From an uncultured Blautia sp. (GTDB lineage Bacteria; Bacillota; Clostridia; Lachnospirales; Lachnospiraceae), in NCBI GenBank assembly GCA_900547685.1, contig URHS01000002.1, positions 1-64,000 of the forward strand: a stretch of 64,000 nucleotides of DNA. The letters run 5' to 3'. Positions 58,535 through 64,000 of this stretch are shown here, one piece after another. The notes beneath the pieces are model-generated. The model saw only the letters and a program-made list of their open reading frames with translations. It had not been told where the DNA came from and made no database searches. Made by a program: the position numbers and the translations under genes. Numbering within the stretch: position 1 is the stretch's first letter; each line of letters opens with the position of its first letter.

Positions 58535-59080
58535 ATGGCAATGGAAGATTGTAAAAAGAAGAAGATTGAAGACTATATCAGAAGTATTCCTGATTTTCCA
58601 CAGGAGGGAATTATTTTTCGGGATGTCACCAGTATTTTAGAGGATGCAGATGGTTTTACTCTGGCAATTGACTCTATGCAGAAACTTTTAGAAGGTATGG
58701 ACATTGATGTGATTGTAGGAACAGAGTCCAGAGGGTTTATTTTTGGAGCACCGATAGCGTATAATTTACATAAACCTCTTGTATTGGTACGAAAAAAAGG
58801 AAAATTACCATGTGAAACGGTAGAACAGAGCTACGATTTAGAATACGGAAGTGCTGTGATTGAAATGCATAAGGATTCTATTAAACCGGGACAAAAGGTA
58901 GTGATTATTGATGATTTAATTGCTACAGGCGGGACTGTAGAAGCAGCAGCCAAGCTTATTGAAAGTCTTGGCGGAGAAGTGGTAAAATTGGTATTTCTCA
59001 TGGAACTTGCCGGTTTAAAAGGCAGAGAGAGATTAAAAAAATATGATGTTCAATCTGTAATTTGTTATGAAGGAAAATAA
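58535..59080 (+). CDS. apt: Adenine phosphoribosyltransferase
   Basis: A 181-residue salvage enzyme forming AMP from adenine and PRPP. IRSIPDFPQEGIIFRDVTS is the typical Apt N-terminus, GTESRGFIFGAPIA is the PPi loop, and VVIIDDLIATGGTVEAA the PRPP motif with the usual acidic pair. LVRKKGKLPCETV is the flexible lid. Two in-frame ATG codons (58535 and 58541) both have purine-rich sequence upstream; the earlier one is listed. The gene order apt-rel is conserved in many Firmicutes, linking purine salvage to (p)ppGpp metabolism. Confidence 0.96.
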   Translation: MAMEDCKKKKIEDYIRSIPDFPQEGIIFRDVTSILEDADGFTLAIDSMQKLLEGMDIDVIVGTESRGFIFGAPIAYNLHKPLVLVRKKGKLPCETVEQSYDLEYGSAVIEMHKDSIKPGQKVVIIDDLIATGGTVEAAAKLIESLGGEVVKLVFLMELAGLKGRERLKKYDVQSVICYEGK

Positions 59081-59112
59081 AATCAGATGATGGATAAGAG
59101 GTGACATTTTTT

Positions 59113-61422
59113 ATGGAAGAAAAAAAAGAAGCTACCTTAAAAGCAGAAGAAATTGAAAAAATTAAAAAGGCAGATGCCAATGTGAAAACCATGGAGGATT
59201 TCACCAGTCCGGAAGTGCTCTATAAAGAGCTTATAAGCAGTGTTCGGAAATACCATCCATCTACTGATATCTCCATGATTGATAAGGCATTTCAAATTGC
59301 TAATAATGCCCATAAAGGGCAGGTGAGAAAGTCCGGTGAGCCTTATATTATTCATCCGTTGTGTGTGGCAATTATTCTGGCTGATTTAGAGCTTGACAAG
59401 GAAACGATTGTGGCTGGACTGCTTCATGATGTGGTAGAAGATACTGTTATGACTTCTGAAGAAATTCGAGAAGAGTTTAATGGAGAGGTAGAGCTTTTAG
59501 TAGATGGTGTAACAAAGCTGGGACAGTTGAATTATTCTGCAGATAAAGTGGAAGTACAGGCAGAGAATTTAAGAAAAATGTTTCTGGCAATGGCAAAGGA
59601 TATCCGTGTTATCTTAATTAAACTGGCAGACCGCTTGCATAATATGCGAACTTTAAAATATATGCCTCCTCATAAACAGAAGGAAAAAGCCAGAGAGACT
59701 ATGGATATCTATGCACCTATTGCTCAGCGTCTTGGTATTTCCAAAGTAAAAATTGAGCTGGATGATTTGTCTCTTAAATATTTGAAGCCGGAAGTTTACT
59801 ATGATTTAGTAGAAAAAATAAATCTGAAAAAGAGTGAGCGTCAGGCATTTATTGACCAGATTGTAGGGGATGTACGAGCACATATTGAAAAGGCATCTAT
59901 CAACGCTCAGATAGACGGAAGAATTAAACATTTTTTTAGTATCTATAAGAAGATGGTAAATCAGGATAAAACCATTGACCAGATTTATGATTTATTTGCG
60001 GTACGAATTATTGTAGATACAGTACGTGACTGTTATGCGGCTCTTGGTATTATCCATGAAATGTATAAGCCGATTCCGGGACGGTTCAAAGACTACATTG
60101 CTATGCCAAAGCCCAATATGTATCAGTCTTTGCATACTACTTTGATAGGACCAAACGGACAGCCTTTTGAGATTCAGATTAGAACTTTTGAAATGCACAG
60201 AACTGCAGAGTACGGTATTGCTGCTCACTGGAAATATAAAGAGGTTTCTAATAATGAAAAGGTCAATGTCACACAATCAGAAGAAGAAAAAATGAGTTGG
60301 CTGCGTCAGATTTTGGAATGGCAGCGTGATATGTCTGATAATAAGGAGTTTTTAAGCCTTTTAAAAAGTGATTTGGATTTATTTTCTGAAAGTGTGTATT
60401 GTTTTACCCCTGCAGGAGATGTCAAGACTTTGCCAAATGGCTCTACTCCTATTGATTTTGCCTATAATGTTCACAGTGCAGTAGGAAATAAAATGGTAGG
60501 CGCCAGAGTAAACGGAAAACTGGTTCCTATTGAATATGTGATTAAAAACGGAGACCGTGTGGAAATTATCACTTCTCAAAATTCCAAAGGTCCCAGCCGT
60601 GACTGGTTGAAAGTGGTAAAAAGTACACAGGCAAAAAATAAGATTAACCAGTGGTTCAAGCAGGAACTGAAAGAGGATAACATTTTAAAGGGTAAGGAAA
60701 TGCTTATCCAGTATGCCAAAATAAAGGCAATTTCTCTTGGAGAAATCCAGAAACCCAAATATCAGGAAGCGGTTATGAAAAAATACGGTTTCCGAGATTG
60801 GGATTCTGTCTTGGCTGCTTTAGGACATGGAGGCTTAAAAGAGGGACAGATTATTAATAAGCTTCTGGAAGGTTATAATAAAGATCATAAGGCAGAACTG
60901 ACAGATGAAAAGGTGTTAGAAGCAACTGCAGATCATAAAGAGAAACTGCATATCGGTAAATCCAAAGGTGGTATTGTAGTGAAAGGAATTCACGATGTGG
61001 CAGTGCGTTTTTCCAAGTGCTGCAGTCCGATTCCCGGTGATGAAATTGTGGGATATGTAACACGAGGCAGAGGTGTTACCATTCATCGTACAGATTGTAT
61101 CAATGTGATGAATATGTCTGCAGAGGACAGAAATCGCCTGATTGATGCGGAATGGCAGGTTCCTGCTCATGAAAGCAGTGAACGTTATATGGCGGATATT
61201 AACGTATTTGCTTATAACCGTACAGGTTTGATTGTGGATATTTCCAAGATTTTTACAGAGAGAAAAATAGATATTCTGGCTTTAAATACAAGGACGAGTA
61301 AGCAGGGAATGGCAACAATCAATATCAGCTTTGAGGTTAGAAGTAAAGAAGAATTAAACAGTTTGATTGAAAAGATCAGGCAGATTGAAAGTGTGATAGA
61401 TATTGAGCGTACTGCCGGTTAA
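59113..61422 (+). CDS. rel: Bifunctional (p)ppGpp synthetase/hydrolase Rel
   Basis: A 769-residue RelA/SpoT homologue. The HD hydrolase domain includes LLHDVVEDT (HDxxED intact, about residue 105), so degradation of (p)ppGpp should be active. The synthetase domain has GRFKDYIAMPKPNMYQSLHTT at about 320-340 (split over two motifs), then TGS (FTPAGDVKTLPNGSTPIDFA, about 440), a zinc-finger-like CCSPIPGDEIVG block and the C-terminal ACT domain. It responds to uncharged tRNA at the ribosome and sets stringent control. ATG 59113 has GAGGTGA at about 59098-59104; GTG 59101 overlaps this site and is rejected. Confidence 0.96.
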   Translation: MEEKKEATLKAEEIEKIKKADANVKTMEDFTSPEVLYKELISSVRKYHPSTDISMIDKAFQIANNAHKGQVRKSGEPYIIHPLCVAIILADLELDKETIVAGLLHDVVEDTVMTSEEIREEFNGEVELLVDGVTKLGQLNYSADKVEVQAENLRKMFLAMAKDIRVILIKLADRLHNMRTLKYMPPHKQKEKARETMDIYAPIAQRLGISKVKIELDDLSLKYLKPEVYYDLVEKINLKKSERQAFIDQIVGDVRAHIEKASINAQIDGRIKHFFSIYKKMVNQDKTIDQIYDLFAVRIIVDTVRDCYAALGIIHEMYKPIPGRFKDYIAMPKPNMYQSLHTTLIGPNGQPFEIQIRTFEMHRTAEYGIAAHWKYKEVSNNEKVNVTQSEEEKMSWLRQILEWQRDMSDNKEFLSLLKSDLDLFSESVYCFTPAGDVKTLPNGSTPIDFAYNVHSAVGNKMVGARVNGKLVPIEYVIKNGDRVEIITSQNSKGPSRDWLKVVKSTQAKNKINQWFKQELKEDNILKGKEMLIQYAKIKAISLGEIQKPKYQEAVMKKYGFRDWDSVLAALGHGGLKEGQIINKLLEGYNKDHKAELTDEKVLEATADHKEKLHIGKSKGGIVVKGIHDVAVRFSKCCSPIPGDEIVGYVTRGRGVTIHRTDCINVMNMSAEDRNRLIDAEWQVPAHESSERYMADINVFAYNRTGLIVDISKIFTERKIDILALNTRTSKQGMATINISFEVRSKEELNSLIEKIRQIESVIDIERTAG

Positions 61423-61431
61423 GGAGAATTT

Positions 61432-62064
61432 ATGAAAAAATTGATGCTGAGAGGGATTGTAGTAGGTCCTGTACAGACAAATTGTTATTTTCTGAAAAAT
61501 GAACAGACACAGGAAATTTTAATTGTGGATCCCGGTGCAGAGCAGGAGAGAATTATCTATGCTTTAGATAGATTGCAGGGGAAACCTGTTGGAATTTTGT
61601 TGACACATGGTCATTATGATCATGTATGTGCAGTAAATGAATTGAAAGAACATTATGAAATTCCGGTGTATGCAGCAAAGGCAGAGGAAACACTTCTGGC
61701 TGATACAAATCAGAATCTCTCTGCTGCATGGTCCGGTGCTCCGTATAAGGTAAAAGCGGATGTGCTGTTGGATGATGGAGAAGAAATTCAAGCGGCAGGT
61801 TTTGAAATTACTACAATTCTTACACCGGGACACACAATAGGTTCTTGTTGTTATTGGATTAAAGAGGAGGAAATTTGTCTTAGCGGAGATACGGTATTTT
61901 ACGGAAACTGCGGCAGATGTGATCTTCCTACAGGCAGCATGAGCCAGATGAGAAAAAGTTTGAATAAAATTTTTGCCATACTGCCGGATGCAACGATTAT
62001 TTATCCGGGGCATGGAGAAGCCACAGACGCAGAGTTTGAAAAGAAAAATAATCCTTATTTATAA
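61432..62064 (+). CDS. MBL-fold (glyoxalase II-like) metallohydrolase
   Basis: A 210-residue metallo-beta-lactamase-fold hydrolase. The core THGHYDHVC is the HxHxDH metal motif, TPGHTIGS gives the next His, LSGDTVFYGNCGRCDLPTGS the bridging Asp, and YPGHGEATD the final His. The arrangement matches glyoxalase II-like proteins found next to rel and hemZ in clostridia. The substrate is not established; thioester hydrolysis is likely by family. AAGGAG precedes ATG 61432, with 9 bases from the rel stop codon. Confidence 0.92.
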   Translation: MKKLMLRGIVVGPVQTNCYFLKNEQTQEILIVDPGAEQERIIYALDRLQGKPVGILLTHGHYDHVCAVNELKEHYEIPVYAAKAEETLLADTNQNLSAAWSGAPYKVKADVLLDDGEEIQAAGFEITTILTPGHTIGSCCYWIKEEEICLSGDTVFYGNCGRCDLPTGSMSQMRKSLNKIFAILPDATIIYPGHGEATDAEFEKKNNPYL

Positions 62065-62090
62065 GAAAAATACAGAAAGAGGAAGAGCCC

Positions 62091-63542
62091 ATGATAGGAA
62101 TTTCCTTTAATAAAAAAGAATTTGAATATGATGCCTATACATTAGTAAAGGCTTTTTATCCCCAAGAAGACATTGAAATGTATTATACAGAGGAAACACA
62201 GGAAGAAAAAAGCTATGACAGGCTGATTTCTATTCTTTACGGAGAGAAAGTGCTAATCCGACTGTGCTTTGATGGAAAAGTGCGGGAGGGGGAACAGGCA
62301 TTTGACGAGGCTGAAGATAGAAAAATCAGAAAAAATAAATTAAAACAGGTGCTGTATCAGCTTTTGGCAGAAGAAACAGGTCATACACTGCCTTGGGGAA
62401 ATCTGACAGGCATTCGTCCTACGAAGATTGCTATGGGACTTATAGAGTCCGGCATGAGTAACGCAGAAGCAGCAGAGTATATGAGAAAAACTTATTATAC
62501 CAGCGATGAAAAGACAGCGCTTTCTATTACCATAGCCAACAGGGAAAGAGAAATTTTAAAGAATATTGATTATGAGAACGGATACAGTTTATATGTGGGA
62601 ATCCCTTTTTGCCCAAGTATATGTCTGTATTGTTCTTTTAGTTCTTCACCTTTAGAAAGGTGGCGCGATAAAGTTGACAGTTATTTAGATGCACTGCTAA
62701 AAGAGCTGGATTTTATAGCAGATATGATGAAAGATAAGACTTTAGATACCATATATATAGGTGGAGGAACACCCACAACCTTAGAGCCGCAACAGCTCCA
62801 TCGTTTGCTAGGGCATATACAGAAACGGTTTCCTGTGGAACAAGTAAAGGAATATACTATAGAAGCGGGAAGACCAGACAGTATCACAAGAGAAAAACTG
62901 CAGGCAATCCGGGAATATCCGGTTACCAGAATTTCTGTAAATCCGCAGACTATGAACGCAGAAACATTGAAGATTATCGGAAGAAATCATACTGTGGAGG
63001 ATACACGACACGCCTTCGCTTTGGCGAGGGAATGTGGATTCGACAATATTAATATGGATTTAATCGTAGGTCTTCCGGGAGAGCATAAAGATGATGTGGA
63101 ACATACGTTAAAAGAAATTCAGGCACTTGATCCTGACAGTCTTACCATACATTCTTTAGCAGTAAAAAGAGCAGCAAGACTTCGGATGTTTAAAGACCGG
63201 TACGAAGAAATGGGATTTGAGAATAATCAGGAAATCATGGAAATGGCAATGAATTATGCCAGAAGCTGCCAGATGGGACCATATTATCTGTACAGACAGA
63301 AAAATATGTGTGGAAATCTGGAAAATGTAGGTTACGCAAAAGTTGACAAAGCGGGAATTTACAATATACTTATAATGGAAGAGAAACAGACCATTATAGC
63401 AGCAGGGGCAGGGGCATCTACGAAAATTGTTTCAGAAAAGGGACAAAAGATTGAACGTATAGAGAACGTAAAGGATGTTACCAATTATATCAGCCGTATT
63501 GATGAAATGATTGCAAGAAAAAGAGACGGAATTATATTGTAA
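62091..63542 (+). CDS. hemZ: Coproporphyrinogen III oxidase-like radical SAM protein HemZ
   Basis: A 483-residue radical SAM enzyme of the HemN/HemZ group. About 160 N-terminal residues, with an NLTGIRPTKIAMGLIESG block typical of HemZ, precede the SAM core. The cluster motif is CPSICLYCSFSS (C-x3-C-x2-C), followed by IYIGGGTPTTLEPQQLHRLL, which binds SAM, and GRPDSI, RISVNPQTMN, NMDLIVGLPGE. Classical HemN uses a longer N-terminal Cys motif with an extra Cys (CxxxCxxCxC); here the fourth position is Ser, as in the HemZ type, whose actual substrate in anaerobes is uncertain. It is followed by hisS 20 bases later. Confidence 0.94.
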   Translation: MIGISFNKKEFEYDAYTLVKAFYPQEDIEMYYTEETQEEKSYDRLISILYGEKVLIRLCFDGKVREGEQAFDEAEDRKIRKNKLKQVLYQLLAEETGHTLPWGNLTGIRPTKIAMGLIESGMSNAEAAEYMRKTYYTSDEKTALSITIANREREILKNIDYENGYSLYVGIPFCPSICLYCSFSSSPLERWRDKVDSYLDALLKELDFIADMMKDKTLDTIYIGGGTPTTLEPQQLHRLLGHIQKRFPVEQVKEYTIEAGRPDSITREKLQAIREYPVTRISVNPQTMNAETLKIIGRNHTVEDTRHAFALARECGFDNINMDLIVGLPGEHKDDVEHTLKEIQALDPDSLTIHSLAVKRAARLRMFKDRYEEMGFENNQEIMEMAMNYARSCQMGPYYLYRQKNMCGNLENVGYAKVDKAGIYNILIMEEKQTIIAAGAGASTKIVSEKGQKIERIENVKDVTNYISRIDEMIARKRDGIIL

Positions 63543-63562
63543 AAAGATAGGAGAAGATAAGT

Positions 63563-64000
63563 ATGAGTTTAAAGAAAAAACCGGTAACCGGTATGAAAGA
63601 TATTTTACCTCAGGAAATGGAAATTCGTGATTATGTTATTGGCTTAATCAAGGATACTTATAAACAGTTTGGATTTACGTCTATGGAAGCTCCATGTGTA
63701 GAGCATATTGAAAATCTTACAAGCAAGCAGGGCGGCGACAATGAAAAGTTGATTTTCCGTATTTTAAAAAGAGGAGAAAAACTGAAAATTGATGAGGCGA
63801 AGGAAGAAAATGATTTGGTAGACAGTGGTTTGCGTTATGATTTGACAGTACCTCTTTGCCGTTTCTATTCTAATAATGCAAATGAACTGCCTCAGCCATT
63901 TAAGGCACTTCATATTGGAAATGTATTTCGTGCAGACCGTCCGCAGAGAGGACGTTTTCGTCAGTTCATGCAGTGTGATATTGATATTTTAGGCGATCCA
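63563..64000 (+). CDS. hisS: Histidyl-tRNA synthetase, N-terminal part (runs off the window)
   Basis: The frame is open from ATG 63563, preceded by ATAGGAGAAG, to the window end, giving the first 146 residues. PVTGMKDILPQEM is the HisRS N-terminus, SMEAPCVEHIENL and SGLRYDLTVPLCR correspond to the family region with motif 1 and the His-A-type loop, and VFRADRPQRGRFRQFMQCDI is the class II motif 2. The enzyme joins histidine to tRNA-His. The T-box or other leader usual before hisS in some Firmicutes is not present in the 20-base gap, so it is expressed with hemZ. Confidence 0.96.
   Translation, partial: MSLKKKPVTGMKDILPQEMEIRDYVIGLIKDTYKQFGFTSMEAPCVEHIENLTSKQGGDNEKLIFRILKRGEKLKIDEAKEENDLVDSGLRYDLTVPLCRFYSNNANELPQPFKALHIGNVFRADRPQRGRFRQFMQCDIDILGDP

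Noticed and set aside
63543..63562. T-box leader before hisS
   Set aside because: The gap is only 20 bases; the gene appears to be read through from hemZ.

Overview
The window looks like a chromosomal segment of a low-GC, anaerobic, gut-type Firmicute of the family Lachnospiraceae (Blautia-like). This is inferred from AT-rich sequence, strong AGGAGG-type ribosome binding sites, a PPi-type phosphofructokinase, a split purine pathway (stand-alone IMP cyclohydrolase plus stand-alone AICAR formyltransferase), pyruvate formate-lyase, the SCIFF peptide/maturase pair beside secDF-recJ-apt-rel-hemZ-hisS, and meso-diaminopimelate dehydrogenase. I see no rRNA, tRNA, prophage, transposase or CRISPR-cas genes. 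Most of the window is housekeeping.

Layout. 1-5.8 kb: a c-di-GMP block (the end of one GGDEF protein, a Cache-type diguanylate cyclase, a degenerate-GGDEF/EAL phosphodiesterase) followed by a CapA-type metallophosphatase. 5.9-13.5 kb: PPi-phosphofructokinase, a sugar nucleotidyltransferase, glmM, two lipoproteins, a DegV protein and a small export protein. 13.5-13.96 kb: an AT-rich gap with a terminator and a degenerate repeat pair. 14-17.5 kb: GNAT, SEC-C methionine aminopeptidase, and a ZTP-riboswitch-controlled purine pair. 17.5-21 kb: a structured repeat element, ddh, a YitT protein, and a PurF homologue that lacks the catalytic N-terminal cysteine. 21-27.3 kb: exonuclease III, DNA polymerase IV with two overlapping small genes, an ECF S-component, xpt, a His-rich CsoR-like regulator with an Mrp ATPase, and an HPr-like protein without the phosphorylated histidine. 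27.3-34.7 kb: a nuclease-helicase fusion, a LysR regulator divergent from full-length purL. 34.8-42.5 kb: a two-component system overlapping a glycosyltransferase and a YfhO membrane protein, then dus, YdcF and DUF2200 genes. 42.6-47.6 kb: a Cache-GGDEF cyclase and a leftward pfl operon in which the glycyl-radical domain is a separate gene. 47.8-52.1 kb: YesL and CorC/HlyC-type membrane proteins divergent from a cell-wall-anchored protein. 52.1-64 kb: a TIGR04086-like protein, scfA, a second copy of the structured repeat, scfB, secDF, recJ, apt, rel, an MBL hydrolase, hemZ and the start of hisS.

Themes. Purine metabolism appears five times (IMP cyclohydrolase/AICAR formyltransferase under ZTP control, the PurF homologue, xpt, purL, apt) plus rel, so nucleotide status is a recurrent regulatory input. 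c-di-GMP turnover appears in four proteins. The observations most worth following up are: (i) a dispersed structured element present twice (17481-17613 and 52784-52974), with different arm sequences in the two copies but the same series of hairpins, one copy lying between scfA and scfB; (ii) a pyruvate formate-lyase naturally divided into a 691-residue body and an 80-residue glycyl-radical subunit with its own Shine-Dalgarno; (iii) the PurF homologue with Cys replaced by Gly; and (iv) a ZTP riboswitch whose pseudoknot differs from the usual sequence by a compensating base pair. Family assignments rest on motif recognition only; no searches were run.
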